A DNA stretch of 64,000 nt from Clostridia bacterium (lineage in GTDB: Bacteria > Bacillota > Clostridia > Oscillospirales > CAG-382), in NCBI GenBank assembly GCA_017429165.1, contig JAFRPL010000013.1, positions 32,139-96,138 on the forward strand, written 5' to 3'. Shown here piece after piece: positions 22,157-31,408 of the stretch (position 1 is the stretch's first letter; each line of letters starts with the position of its first letter). Below the pieces are notes generated by a model that saw nothing but the letters and a program-made list of their open reading frames with translations, was not told where the DNA came from and did not search any database. A program made the position numbers and the translations under genes.

Positions 22157-23010
22157 AGCAGCTCGTGTCGTCCTTCGTAAAGCTTTAGCGTTACGTTTAT
22201 ACCCGCCTTTTTCATGGCGTTAAAGACCTTGACCACGGCTTTGCCCATACCGCCCACGGGATCCGACCTGCCCGAGACGAGCAGAACGGGCGCGTCCTTG
22301 GGGCAGGTAGCGTAGTTTTTGCCATTCCTGATATAATCCATACCGCCCAGCATATCTTTGAAAAGCGAAGGCGACACGGCATAACCGCAGTCGGGATCCG
22401 CCATATAAGCGTCGACTTCGGCGTTATCCGAAGAGATCCAGTCGAATTCGGTGCGGTTTTCGAACGTCTTGTTATAAGAACCGAAAGCCAGCTTGTTGAC
22501 GGTTTGATCGGGTTCGTATTTGCTCGCGTGCTTTCTGCAGGCGCGTTTTGCCACGAGCTTTCCCGCTTTTGCAAGCGGAGCGTTGATCTGCCCCGTGCCC
22601 GAAAAGATATAACCTTCGGCTTTTATCATATTCTTCATAAACACAGTGCGCGAAGCAAAACTCCCCATCGAATGCCCGAACAGAAAATACGGCGCGCCGG
22701 GATGTCTTTCGTGCTCGAGCTCCGAAAGCTGCGCGATATCACGGCAGATGAACTCCCAGCCGTCTTTATCGGCGAAAAAGCCGCGTTCTTCTTTCGGGAC
22801 CGACTTTCCGTGCCCCAGATGATCGTTGCCGCACACGGCGACCCCGCGCGACGTCATATATTCGCAAAGCCCGGTATATCTGCCGAAATGCTCGCTCACG
22901 CCGTGAGCGACCTGGATCACGGCTTTTATCTCGCCTTCCGGAAGGTATTCGCAGGCGTAGATATCGTGTATCCCGTCGACCGAACGGAACGAAAATTCTT
23001 TTTTGATCAT
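22084..23010 (-). CDS. alpha/beta hydrolase, monoacylglycerol lipase-like
   Basis: The 308-residue protein has the monoglyceride-lipase pattern: VIQVAHGVSEHFGRY (oxyanion region), GNDHLGHGKS, the nucleophile elbow FGHSMGSFASR, a catalytic Asp region VSGRSDPVGG and the His in YEGRHELLHE. It would release glycerol and fatty acid from monoacylglycerol or a similar ester. Divergent placement from glpK, 74 bp away, supports a role in glyceride use. Its 3' end overlaps the kinase gene tail to tail by 73 bp. No signal peptide is seen, so it is cytoplasmic. Confidence 0.85.
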   Translation of the reverse strand: MIKKEFSFRSVDGIHDIYACEYLPEGEIKAVIQVAHGVSEHFGRYTGLCEYMTSRGVAVCGNDHLGHGKSVPKEERGFFADKDGWEFICRDIAQLSELEHERHPGAPYFLFGHSMGSFASRTVFMKNMIKAEGYIFSGTGQINAPLAKAGKLVAKRACRKHASKYEPDQTVNKLAFGSYNKTFENRTEFDWISSDNAEVDAYMADPDCGYAVSPSLFKDMLGGMDYIRNGKNYATCPKDAPVLLVSGRSDPVGGMGKAVVKVFNAMKKAGINVTLKLYEGRHELLHEPVREEVMSDILSFISSAASGR

Positions 23011-23033
23011 AAAGATACCCCCATTTTTTATAT

Positions 23034-23062
23034 ATAGTAAAACAATTATCCGTTATTGTCAA
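23034..23062 (-). promoter_or_regulatory. sigma-A promoter of the lipase gene
   Basis: Minus strand: TTGACA (23057-23062) and TACTAT (23034-23039), 17-bp spacer. Confidence 0.75.
23042..23059. promoter_or_regulatory. candidate operator between lipase gene and glpK
   Basis: ACAAT and ATTGT arms with an 8-bp spacer lie over the lipase promoter and just ahead of the glpK ribosome site. One regulator bound here could control both genes. No regulator gene is adjacent. Confidence 0.4.
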
Positions 23063-23083
23063 CACCCAAACGCGGAGGAAAAT

Positions 23084-24577
23084 ATGGAAAAATACATTTT
23101 ATCGCTCGACCAGGGCACAACAAGCTCGCGTGCAATACTGTTTTCTTCATCCGGCAAGATGATCGCTTCGGCACAGAACGAATTCGCCCAGCATTTCCCT
23201 TTCCCCGGCTGGGTGGAACACGATCCCGCCGACATACTCGCTTCACAGTTCGACGCGGCTTCGCAGACTGTTGAAAAAGCGGGGATCCGCCCCGAGGCGG
23301 TCGGCATAACCAATCAGCGCGAAACCGTCGTAGTGTGGGAAAAATCCACGGGCAAGCCGGTCTCCAACGCCATAGTGTGGCAATGCCGCCGCACCGCGCC
23401 GATATGCGAAAAGCTGCTGGCGGAAGGCGCGGGCGACATGATAAAAGAGCGCACCGGGCTCGCAGTTGACGCGTATTTTTCCGGCACCAAGATAAAATGG
23501 ATACTCGACAATATCCCCGGAGCCGCGCGCCGCGCGCAAAACGGTGAGCTGCTCTGCGGCAACATAGACACCTGGCTCATATATAATCTCACCGGAGGCA
23601 GGATCCACGCCACCGACTGCACCAACGCTTCGCGCACGATGCTGTTCAACATCGACACGCTCGAATGGGACAAAGACATCTGCGCCCTGCTCGGGATCCC
23701 TCTGTGCATGCTCCCCGAGGTCCGCGACAGCGCGGGCGATTTCGGAGTCATAGACGCCGGATACGCCGGAGTTTCGCCGCTGCTCGACGAAGTCCCTATC
23801 CGCGGAGTGGCGGGCGATCAGCAGGCGGCGCTTTTCGGGCAGACCTGCTTTGACATTGGCGACGTTAAAAACACTTACGGCACCGGCTGTTTCACGCTTA
23901 TGAACGTGGGCGGCGAGCCGGTCAGGGACACGGGCGGACTTATATCCACCATCGGCTGGAAAATAGGCGACGAAACCGTTTATGCGCTGGAAGGCAGCGT
24001 GTTCAACGCCGGCAGCTCCATTAAATGGCTGCGCGACGACCTGGGCGTGATAAACACCGCGCGCGAATGCGACATACTCGCCGAAAGCGTCCCCGACACC
24101 GGCGGCGTACATTTTGTTTCGGCGTTTACGGGGCTCGGCGCTCCGTACTGGGATATGTACGCGCGCGGCAGTATGACCGGCATCACCCGCGGCACCACCA
24201 AAGCGCATCTCTGCCGAGCGGTGCTCGAAGGCATAGCGTTCCAGGTTTGCGACCTGGCGGAAGCGATGTGCAAATGCTGCGCGCACCCTATATCCGCGCT
24301 GCGCGTGGACGGCGGCGCTTCGGTCAGCGATTTTATGATGCAGTTCCAGGCGGATATGCTGGGCGTGACCGTCGACCGCCCCGAGATAGTGGAGACCACC
24401 GCGATGGGAGCCGCGTTCCTTGCGGGGCTTGGCTGCGGTATATGGAAAGACAAAAAAGAACTGTATTTCGCGCGGCAGACCGCGCGGCTGTATAAGCCGT
24501 CCGTCACCTCCGCCGAACGCGCTTCTGCGCTGGCGGCGTGGCACGAAGCGGTCAGGCGCACGGTATCAAATATCTGA
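23084..24577 (+). CDS. glpK: glycerol kinase
   Basis: Phosphorylates glycerol to sn-glycerol 3-phosphate. The 497-residue length matches GlpK. The FGGY kinase motifs are present: YILSLDQGTTSSRAILF at the N terminus, GWVEHDP, the GDQQAALFGQ segment, and TYGTGCFTLMN for ATP binding. The ATG at 23084 follows GCGGAGG. The gene is followed by an MFS transporter 21 bp downstream and faces away from a lipase gene, which makes a small glyceride/glycerol module. No glpF or glpD is present in the window. Confidence 0.95.
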   Translation: MEKYILSLDQGTTSSRAILFSSSGKMIASAQNEFAQHFPFPGWVEHDPADILASQFDAASQTVEKAGIRPEAVGITNQRETVVVWEKSTGKPVSNAIVWQCRRTAPICEKLLAEGAGDMIKERTGLAVDAYFSGTKIKWILDNIPGAARRAQNGELLCGNIDTWLIYNLTGGRIHATDCTNASRTMLFNIDTLEWDKDICALLGIPLCMLPEVRDSAGDFGVIDAGYAGVSPLLDEVPIRGVAGDQQAALFGQTCFDIGDVKNTYGTGCFTLMNVGGEPVRDTGGLISTIGWKIGDETVYALEGSVFNAGSSIKWLRDDLGVINTARECDILAESVPDTGGVHFVSAFTGLGAPYWDMYARGSMTGITRGTTKAHLCRAVLEGIAFQVCDLAEAMCKCCAHPISALRVDGGASVSDFMMQFQADMLGVTVDRPEIVETTAMGAAFLAGLGCGIWKDKKELYFARQTARLYKPSVTSAERASALAAWHEAVRRTVSNI

Positions 24578-24598
24578 CATTCAAAAAAAGGCGCGTCT

Positions 24599-25864
24599 AT
24601 GGAAGCGGACATCAAAAGAAGATCGACTTTGCTCATAATACTCTGCTGGGCGGCGTACGCCACGCAGTACATAAACAAATACAGCATTCAGATATGCCTC
24701 AAAGGAATGATCGAAAGCGGCCTTTTCACCGAATCGTTCGGCGGCAGCGTGCTGACGGCGTTCTTTGCGAGCTACGCTTTCGGGCAGTTCGTGAACGGCT
24801 GGCTCGGCGACAAAGTCAATCCGCGCTACATGATAGGCACGGGACTTGCGGGCGCCGCGGCGATGAACCTTATGATGGGACTGGCCGGCGACAAAGTGGC
24901 CGTACTCGTCATATGGTGCCTCAACGGCTGGTTCTGCTCCATGCTCTGGGCGCCGGTGGTCCGCTGTGTGGCGGAGTTCATACCGGTCGAACGCCGTTCC
25001 GGCGCGGGCGCCTCGCTTTCCGCCACCAGCCCCGTGGGGTTGCTGACTGTCTACGCGCTGGGCGGCATATTCCTTGACGAGATCGGCTCGTATCGCCATG
25101 TATACATTGCCGCGTCGTGCTTCGCCGCGGTGATGGCGATAGTGTGGTTCATTGGGACGCATAAACTCAGAGACCATTTCAAACACTATTCGTCCGTCGC
25201 GCCGGAACCCGGCAAAAACGGCGGCGGCGCGCGCGTGGGCGGCAAAAAGCTCGCGCTCCTGCTCATCTCTTCGGGCGCCGCTTTCGGGTTCGGCTGCATA
25301 ATGTTCAACGGCGTGCTCAAAGACGGCGTTTCGTCGTGGACGCACTCGTATCTCGTTTCTAACTACGGCATAACCGAATCGCTCGCCTCCACCCTGCTTA
25401 TGATACTGCCGTTCGTCAACCTCGCCGGCGCTTTTTCGGCGGTGAAGCTGTTCAAGAAAAACAAAAACGAATTCCTCACCACCGCGGCGATGTTCACCGT
25501 ATCGGTGGTCTCGATATCGCTCCTGCTTGCGGTGCGAAATTTCAGCGCCGTGTTCGGCGTGATACTGCTGGCGCTTTCTTCGGCGGCGATGCTGGGCGCC
25601 AACACAATGCTGCTCACGTTCCTGCCCATGCGGTTCGCACACGTGGGGCGCGCCGCGACCTTCACCGGGATGCTCGACACCGTTTCGTACCTTTCTTCCG
25701 CCGTATCCGGAACGGTGAACGGCAATATTATAGAAAACAGCGGCTGGAACACGCTGATACTGGTCTGGGTCGGACTCGCTCTGGCGGGCGTGACGGTATC
25801 GGTCCTCGGCACGCTGAAATGGCGCAAGCTCAAGGGATCCCCCGAAGCGGAGCAAACGGAATAA
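24599..25864 (+). CDS. MFS transporter, organophosphate:Pi antiporter-like
   Basis: The 421-residue protein has about 12 membrane helices in two halves with a short central loop (about residues 195-215, rich in Gly/Lys). The loop GQFVNGWLGDKVNPRYMIG between helices 2 and 3 resembles the conserved loop of the OPA subfamily (GlpT/UhpT). With glpK immediately upstream, glycerol 3-phosphate or glycerol are plausible substrates, but this is inference from the family and neighbours. The ribosome site is weak (AAAAAAGGCG). The gene ends 13 bp before a strong terminator. Confidence 0.82.
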   Translation: MEADIKRRSTLLIILCWAAYATQYINKYSIQICLKGMIESGLFTESFGGSVLTAFFASYAFGQFVNGWLGDKVNPRYMIGTGLAGAAAMNLMMGLAGDKVAVLVIWCLNGWFCSMLWAPVVRCVAEFIPVERRSGAGASLSATSPVGLLTVYALGGIFLDEIGSYRHVYIAASCFAAVMAIVWFIGTHKLRDHFKHYSSVAPEPGKNGGGARVGGKKLALLLISSGAAFGFGCIMFNGVLKDGVSSWTHSYLVSNYGITESLASTLLMILPFVNLAGAFSAVKLFKKNKNEFLTTAAMFTVSVVSISLLLAVRNFSAVFGVILLALSSAAMLGANTMLLTFLPMRFAHVGRAATFTGMLDTVSYLSSAVSGTVNGNIIENSGWNTLILVWVGLALAGVTVSVLGTLKWRKLKGSPEAEQTE

Positions 25865-25877
25865 ATGCAAAAAGGAA

Positions 25878-25915
25878 AACGCAGGATGCACGCATCCTGC
25901 GTTTATTCTTATGTT
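25878..25915. terminator. bidirectional intrinsic terminator
   Basis: A perfect 12-bp stem (25878-25889 with 25892-25903) with a minimal loop, T-rich on both sides. It ends the glpK unit on the plus strand and the 18-gene unit on the minus strand. Confidence 0.85.
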
Positions 25916-25922
25916 TTAGGTA

Positions 25923-27044
25923 TTATTTATCGTGATAATACGCGCCCCAGTAGCGCTTGCCGGTCGTTGTGGTGGAGTTCAGGTCCATCAGCTGCGCCAC
26001 GGTGACGAAGACATAGCCTTTGGCTTCGAGTATCTCGGTCACGCGCTTGAACGCCTCGATGGAGTTTAGATACAGGTCGTGGAACAGTATTATGCTGCCG
26101 TCGCGCAGATATTTTGAATTGACCACGTTATTCACGATGGTCTGAATATTCTGTTCGGCCTGTTCGGTGGTCTTTCTGCCGGTGTGCTGCCAGTCTTCGG
26201 AATCGACGTCCCAGATAATAATGTTGAAATCGCTCGCCTTGGCGCGTTCCTTGGTTATTTCGCCGTAGGGCGGACGCATCACTATGGGATAGTACCCGGC
26301 GTATTTTTCGACGAGCGTCGCCGTGTCGTAGACTTCGTGCTTGTAAGTCTTGTCGCTGCAGGTCTTATACGAATAATCGTGCGTATATCCGTGCACGCCC
26401 GCTTCGCATCCCAAAGACACCGCGCGGGTAATATATTCTCCGACCTTGCTGCTTTCCAGACGGTGTCCCACCGAGAAGAACGTAACGACGTATCCTTTTT
26501 CTTCGAGAAAATCGAGCAGGATCGGGGTGTTGGACGAAGGGCCGTCGTCAAACGTTATGGCGACGTATTTTTTGCCTTCCTCGCGTGTGATGTACTGCGG
26601 CTGCTCGTAGTTGCGCGTCTGCCCGCTCTGCGAAGACGTCTCTTCCCTGCTTTCCTCTTTACTTTCCTCTTTACTTTCTTCCTTACTCTCTTCTTTGCTT
26701 TCTTCTTTACTCGGCTCTTCCTTGCTTTCCTCTTCGCTCGATTCTTCTGCGGGCTCGCTCGATTCTTCAACGGGTGCGGAGGATTCTTCCGCGCTCGGCT
26801 CGTCGGAAGGCTCGGCTTCGCTGCTTTCCTCGGGCTCGCTCGCCGTACCGGAGACCGCGCTTTCGTCGGCGGAAATATCTTCCGGCGCGGAACTTTCTTC
26901 GGCAGACGAAACGCTCTCTTCCGCAGACTCGCCGGTCTTGCCAGGTTCGGATCTGTTGCCCACTTTGTTGGCGATGACCACGGCGAGCAGGACGCACAGG
27001 GCGCACGCCAGGATTATAATGCATTTAAAAAGCGTAGATTTCAT
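25923..27044 (-). CDS. polysaccharide deacetylase (NodB/CE4) with Glu/Ser-rich linker
   Basis: The 373-residue protein has a membrane anchor (about residues 5-26), a roughly 115-residue acidic Ser/Glu linker that includes near-perfect repeats of Lys-Glu-Glu-Ser, and a CE4 domain. The catalytic motifs are all visible: TFDDGPSS, the metal pair in HGYTHDY, RPPYGE, WDVDSEDW and ILFHDLY. It should deacetylate cell-wall glycans such as peptidoglycan GlcNAc outside the membrane. The start at 27044 follows AGAGGGAT; a longer reading lacks a site. It is the last gene of the long minus-strand run, 24 bp after pssA. Confidence 0.9.
   Translation of the reverse strand: MKSTLFKCIIILACALCVLLAVVIANKVGNRSEPGKTGESAEESVSSAEESSAPEDISADESAVSGTASEPEESSEAEPSDEPSAEESSAPVEESSEPAEESSEEESKEEPSKEESKEESKEESKEESKEESREETSSQSGQTRNYEQPQYITREEGKKYVAITFDDGPSSNTPILLDFLEEKGYVVTFFSVGHRLESSKVGEYITRAVSLGCEAGVHGYTHDYSYKTCSDKTYKHEVYDTATLVEKYAGYYPIVMRPPYGEITKERAKASDFNIIIWDVDSEDWQHTGRKTTEQAEQNIQTIVNNVVNSKYLRDGSIILFHDLYLNSIEAFKRVTEILEAKGYVFVTVAQLMDLNSTTTTGKRYWGAYYHDK
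26641..26750 (-). repeat. coding microsatellite, Lys-Glu-Glu-Ser repeats
   Basis: About eight degenerate 12-bp units encode the linker of the deacetylase. Such slippage-prone repeats allow linker length to vary between strains. Confidence 0.75.
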
Positions 27045-27068
27045 TTGTATCCCTCTGCTTTCCAAGAC

Positions 27069-27710
27069 TTATATCATCTGTTTCACCGGTTCCGTGACGA
27101 GCAGCGCCACGATTGCGGCGACGCATATGACAAGGATCCCTATCATAACCGCGACGCCCGGCTTTTTGATCTTCAATTTGGAAATGAACAGCAGTCCCAA
27201 TATAAGATACGCGGCGCGGAACACCCATCCCATAACGCAGGGATCGATGTATTTGAGCATCATCACGAGTACGGGCAGCACGAAACATATCGTGGGGATA
27301 GGCACGCCGGTGAAAGTCTTGAGACTTAAGTCTTCGGTCTCGGTTATCGCCTGCATATTGAAATACGCAAGCCGAATGGCTCCGCACGCCGCATAGATGA
27401 CGAACAATATGTAATCGTACCACTTGTTGCAGCCCAGCATATACGCGATCACTGCGGGAGTGATGCCGAACGACACCATGTCGCATACCGTGTCGATCTG
27501 GATCCCGAACATTTTCGCTTTGACGTCTTCGCGATTCGCGTGGCGTGCCACTCGGCCGTCGAACATATCGGAAACGCCGGCTATAAGCATTGCTATGACG
27601 GCAAACTCATAATGCCCCGCTCCCGCAAGGCAGATCGCGACGACAGACGACGCGAGCCCCGTGAGAGTGATGAAATTCGCCAGATTGTAATATCCTATAA
27701 ACATATCCAT
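27069..27710 (-). CDS. pssA: CDP-diacylglycerol--serine O-phosphatidyltransferase
   Basis: A 213-residue, multi-pass CDP-alcohol phosphatidyltransferase. The catalytic signature DG-x2-AR-x8-G-x3-D-x3-D is present as MFDGRVARHA ... GIQIDTVCDMVSFG. The sequence around FGITPAVIAY and GAIRLAYFN is that of the PssA branch, which makes phosphatidylserine, the precursor of phosphatidylethanolamine. About six helices follow the motif. The start follows CGGGAG. No psd gene for decarboxylation is adjacent. It sits between rsgA and the deacetylase with 24-bp gaps. Confidence 0.88.
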   Translation of the reverse strand: MDMFIGYYNLANFITLTGLASSVVAICLAGAGHYEFAVIAMLIAGVSDMFDGRVARHANREDVKAKMFGIQIDTVCDMVSFGITPAVIAYMLGCNKWYDYILFVIYAACGAIRLAYFNMQAITETEDLSLKTFTGVPIPTICFVLPVLVMMLKYIDPCVMGWVFRAAYLILGLLFISKLKIKKPGVAVMIGILVICVAAIVALLVTEPVKQMI

Positions 27711-27734
27711 TCTCCCGAATATTTAGTTTACATC

Positions 27735-28619
27735 TTAATATTGATGAGTCTTCTTTTTTAAAACTTCAAACAGTTTTTTGTAACTTTCGTGCCTTGAAAC
27801 GGGTATTTCTCCGCGCTTGACCGCATCCGTGACGGCGCAGCCGATCTCTTTGGTGTGCCCGCAGCCGCGGAACCTGCACTTGCCGAAATACGGCTGGAAT
27901 TCCGGAAAACAGTACTCCAGGTCGTCGAATACGAGCAGATCCTCGGTCTCGGGGTCGAGCGCCGAAAACCCGGGCGTGTCGGCGATATATCCGCCGTCGC
28001 CGGTCGCGAAAAGCTCGGTGTGCCGCGTGGTGTTTTTGCCGCGCGCGATCTTTGCGCTCAGTTCGCCGGTCTGCGCCTTGAACTGCGGGTACAGCCGGTT
28101 GAGCAGGCTGGATTTTCCCACTCCCGAAGCGCCCGCAAAGACCGCGATCCCGCCTTTCAAGCGGCGCCGCAGCTCTTCGTCGCCATTGACGCCGATGCCG
28201 GTGCGGAACACCTCGAATCCGCACGCTGAATATATGCGCGCGTATTCTTCGCCGCTCGACATATCGCATTTGTTGATTATTATCACAGTGTCGACGCCGT
28301 ATTTGACGCCCAGACAGGTGAGTATGTCCACGCAGTAAAGATCGGGTTCGGGCTCGTGCGCGGAAATGACTATGCAGAACACGTCCGCGTTCGCCACGCT
28401 GGGCCGCGGGAAGCAGCACCTGCGCGGCAGGATATCGGTTATGAAACCGGTGCCGTCGCCGTTATCGGCAAATACTGCCGTGTCGCCGCAGAGCGGCTCT
28501 TTTTTTTCGAGCCGCAGCCGCGTGGCGGCTTTGCATACGCACACGCCTTCCGGCGCGGAAACGTTGAAAAATCCTTTGCGGCTGAGCACTATAGTGCCGG
28601 TTTTCTGCTGCTCTTTCAT
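27735..28619 (-). CDS. rsgA: ribosome small subunit-dependent GTPase A
   Basis: RsgA (YjeQ/CpgA) checks late 30S maturation. The 294-residue protein has the N-terminal OB fold, a circularly permuted GTPase (NKCD motif first, then G1 GASGVGKSSLLN, then DTPGFSAL) and a C-terminal zinc site with C-x-H-x-C spacing (CRFRGCGHTKEIGC). The start overlaps the pknB stop by 4 bp. The prpC-pknB-rsgA order is typical of Firmicutes, where RsgA is a known kinase substrate in B. subtilis. Confidence 0.95.
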   Translation of the reverse strand: MKEQQKTGTIVLSRKGFFNVSAPEGVCVCKAATRLRLEKKEPLCGDTAVFADNGDGTGFITDILPRRCCFPRPSVANADVFCIVISAHEPEPDLYCVDILTCLGVKYGVDTVIIINKCDMSSGEEYARIYSACGFEVFRTGIGVNGDEELRRRLKGGIAVFAGASGVGKSSLLNRLYPQFKAQTGELSAKIARGKNTTRHTELFATGDGGYIADTPGFSALDPETEDLLVFDDLEYCFPEFQPYFGKCRFRGCGHTKEIGCAVTDAVKRGEIPVSRHESYKKLFEVLKKKTHQY

Positions 28620-31408
28620 TCCGCCAGGGTTATATCGATCTCGGTGTAAAAATCGACGTGTGAATACGGTGCGGGATACTGCTCGATGACCGTGCCGGAA
28701 ATCTCATCCGAAGGAGCGTAGTTGAGTTCGCCGAGCGAAAGTCTGGCTACGTCGAGCAGGTCCATCACCTCGTCGAGCGTCTTTCCGGTGAGATCGGGCA
28801 CGACCGCCGCGGTCTGCTGAACGCAGACCTTTATGGTCACAACGGTACCGGCGGGATGCTGTTCGCCGTCGGCGAGACTCTGTTCGAGCACTTCGCCGTC
28901 GTTGCCAAACGCGTTGACTTTTTCGACTTTTACGTAATACCACGCGTTTTCAAGCGCGCGTATCGCCTGTTCCTCGTCCATACCGACGACGTCGGGCACT
29001 TCGTCCGCGGGCTGCTCCGTGCCGTAAAGCGTTATGTCGAGCGGCGCGCCCTGCAGTAAGTATTCGCCTTCGGGCGTGCCCTGATCGACGACGTCGAACT
29101 GGTTGAAGCCTTCGTAGTCGGTGCTGAAGGTGACGCGACCGGGGACGAGCCCGTTCTGGCGGAGCGCGGTGAGCAGCTGTACGAACGTGTAGCCCTTATA
29201 GTTGCCCACGAGCACGGAATCCTTTGCCACGCTGACGGTGATGGTTATGTTGGTGCCGACTTCGTAGCCGGTGGCGCCGGACTGCAGCGACTGCGCGATT
29301 ATTATGCCGGGCGTAGTATTTTCGGCGACGCGGCGCTGAACGGTGACGTTATAGCCCGCTTCTTCGAGCATCGCGCGGCCTTCGTCGAGCGTCTTATTGC
29401 GGACGTCGGGGACTTCGAGCGCGTACTGCTTGCCCTCGCCGCAGAGCACGAGATCGATGACAGTGCCGGGAAGCACCGAGGTGCCCGGCTCGATGGACTG
29501 CCTTATGACAGTCCCCTTGGGATACAGCAGCGAAGGTTCATATTTGACGCTGCCTCTGATGAGCCCGTCGAATTCCATCATGCTCTGGGCTTCCTGCAGC
29601 GTTTTGCCGCGGTAATCCTGGACCTTTTTGCTTTCAACGTAATGACTTACCGTGAGTTTGACGGTAGTCCAGGCGGCGAGCCCCATCGTGTGAGGAGGTA
29701 CGCTCTGTTCGAGCACCGTCCCGTCGGCCTGCTCGGATTCGCGGTATTCGATGGTAACGAGATAGAACGATTCTTCCAGGTTCTTGATGGCGGCTTCGAC
29801 CTTCAATCCCACAACGTTGGGGGTGGTCTTTGCGTCGACGATCTCTTCGGAATAACAGACGTTGAGCGTTACCGTCGTTTCGGGATTGATATACGAGCCC
29901 ACGGCGGGGTTGGTCGACACCACCTGGTTGTCGTTGGCGTACTTATCGAGCACGCGGTTGATCTTGGTGGCTATGCGCAGGTTGCGGAAGACCGCCTCGG
30001 CGTCGGCGACGCTCATATAGCGCACGTCGGGGACCGTGAGATCTTCGGGGTATTTGTTGACCCACAAAGTCATGCGGCATTTGCCGTCGGCAAAGCGCTT
30101 TCTGCCCGCGGCGGGATCCTGCTTGATTATCATATTGAACTTTACGCCGGGCTGATACGATTCTTTTACGGTCAGAACGTAATTGCTCTTTTCGAGCTCA
30201 TTCCGCAGTTCGGAAGTGTAGATCATTTCTACGAGATTACGCACCTCAAAATCTTCCTGCTCCTCGCTTGCGAACAGCGTGGGGATCCATTTTATCGCAA
30301 GATATGCGCCCAAAAGCAGCGCGACGACCAGAAACGCCAGAAAAACGCCGGTTATGACCGGAAAGATCGAATGGCTGGGATGCTCCTTGCGTTCGCGTTT
30401 GCGCTCTTTTTTGCGTTTCTGGCGCTTGGTTTCGCCATCTTCTTCGGCTTTTTTATCTTCTTCGAGCTTGATCACGTATTCACCGATCTCACCGGTGTTG
30501 ATCATTCCTATATTCACACTGTCAACGTCCTCGGGGTCGTGTTCTTCCCCGTCTTCATAAAAAACCACTTCGGGATGCTTTATGACGTAATCGACCGCTT
30601 TGAGCATGGCGTGTGCGTCTTCAAAGCGTTTTTCGGGCTGTTTCTGCATGGCTTTGCGGACTATCTGCGCCACGCCGTACGGAACTGTGGGGTTCAGCTC
30701 CTCCACGTCCTTAGGCGTGTCGTTGATCTGCATCATCGCGATCGTGACCGCCGAATCCGCGGTGAACGGGAGCTGGCCGGTGAGCATTTCGTAGAACAGC
30801 ACGCCCACCGAATAGAGGTCCGAAGCGTAAGAGGTCTCCTGACCGCTCGCCTGCTCGGGCGAAATATAGTACACGGTGCCTATGGCTTTCTCGTCGCTCG
30901 AAGCGTCGGACATATCGGGCGTCTTTGCAATGCCGAAATCCGTCACCTTAACGCATCCGTCTTTCATAAGCATTATATTCTGCGGCTTGATATCGCGGTG
31001 GATGACGTTCTTGCTGTGAGCGTGTTCGAGCGCGCGCAGTATCTGCAGAGTGTAGACACACGCCTCTTTCCACGGCAGGACTTTTTTGTTGTCCATATAC
31101 GTGCGCAGCGTGATGCCGTCGAGATATTCCATGACGATATACTTGATATCGGGATATATCGCAACGTCGTAAACGCTGACGATATTCTGGTTCGAAAGCA
31201 TCGCCACGGCTTTGGATTCATTAATAAAGCGCTTTTCGGCTTCTTCGTCGCCGTTATACTGCTCGTTGAGTATCTTAACGGCGACCACCCTGTTCATAAC
31301 AAGGTCCTCGGCTTTGAGCACGAACGCCATGCCGCCCACTCCGACCGGCTCCAGTATCTTATACCTGCCGTCGAGTATCTTGCCTATGATGTTCTCGTAT
31401 TTGTTCAT
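28616..31408 (-). CDS. pknB: PASTA-domain Ser/Thr kinase (PrkC/PknB)
   Basis: The 930-residue kinase controls cell-wall and growth processes in response to muropeptides or lipid II. Kinase domain: G-loop GVGGMAFV (about 23-30), Lys45 in VAVKIL, HRDIKPQNIM (catalytic loop, His137), DFGIA and the YYISPEQA segment. A Lys/Arg-rich juxtamembrane region leads to one helix (about 350-372). The extracellular part has about eight PASTA-type units, recognisable by VPDVRYM, TPNVVGL, VQDYRGK, VPDVRNK, VGNYKGY, VPDVVGM and VPDLTGK openings plus a divergent first one. B. subtilis PrkC has three or four, so this ectodomain is long. It overlaps prpC and rsgA by 4 bp each. Confidence 0.95.
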   Translation of the reverse strand: MNKYENIIGKILDGRYKILEPVGVGGMAFVLKAEDLVMNRVVAVKILNEQYNGDEEAEKRFINESKAVAMLSNQNIVSVYDVAIYPDIKYIVMEYLDGITLRTYMDNKKVLPWKEACVYTLQILRALEHAHSKNVIHRDIKPQNIMLMKDGCVKVTDFGIAKTPDMSDASSDEKAIGTVYYISPEQASGQETSYASDLYSVGVLFYEMLTGQLPFTADSAVTIAMMQINDTPKDVEELNPTVPYGVAQIVRKAMQKQPEKRFEDAHAMLKAVDYVIKHPEVVFYEDGEEHDPEDVDSVNIGMINTGEIGEYVIKLEEDKKAEEDGETKRQKRKKERKRERKEHPSHSIFPVITGVFLAFLVVALLLGAYLAIKWIPTLFASEEQEDFEVRNLVEMIYTSELRNELEKSNYVLTVKESYQPGVKFNMIIKQDPAAGRKRFADGKCRMTLWVNKYPEDLTVPDVRYMSVADAEAVFRNLRIATKINRVLDKYANDNQVVSTNPAVGSYINPETTVTLNVCYSEEIVDAKTTPNVVGLKVEAAIKNLEESFYLVTIEYRESEQADGTVLEQSVPPHTMGLAAWTTVKLTVSHYVESKKVQDYRGKTLQEAQSMMEFDGLIRGSVKYEPSLLYPKGTVIRQSIEPGTSVLPGTVIDLVLCGEGKQYALEVPDVRNKTLDEGRAMLEEAGYNVTVQRRVAENTTPGIIIAQSLQSGATGYEVGTNITITVSVAKDSVLVGNYKGYTFVQLLTALRQNGLVPGRVTFSTDYEGFNQFDVVDQGTPEGEYLLQGAPLDITLYGTEQPADEVPDVVGMDEEQAIRALENAWYYVKVEKVNAFGNDGEVLEQSLADGEQHPAGTVVTIKVCVQQTAAVVPDLTGKTLDEVMDLLDVARLSLGELNYAPSDEISGTVIEQYPAPYSHVDFYTEIDITLAE

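Noticed and set aside
26641..26750. Short regular repeats that resemble a CRISPR array or tandem array
   Set aside because: They are in frame and code for the Lys-Glu-Glu-Ser linker of the deacetylase, without unique spacers or cas genes nearby.
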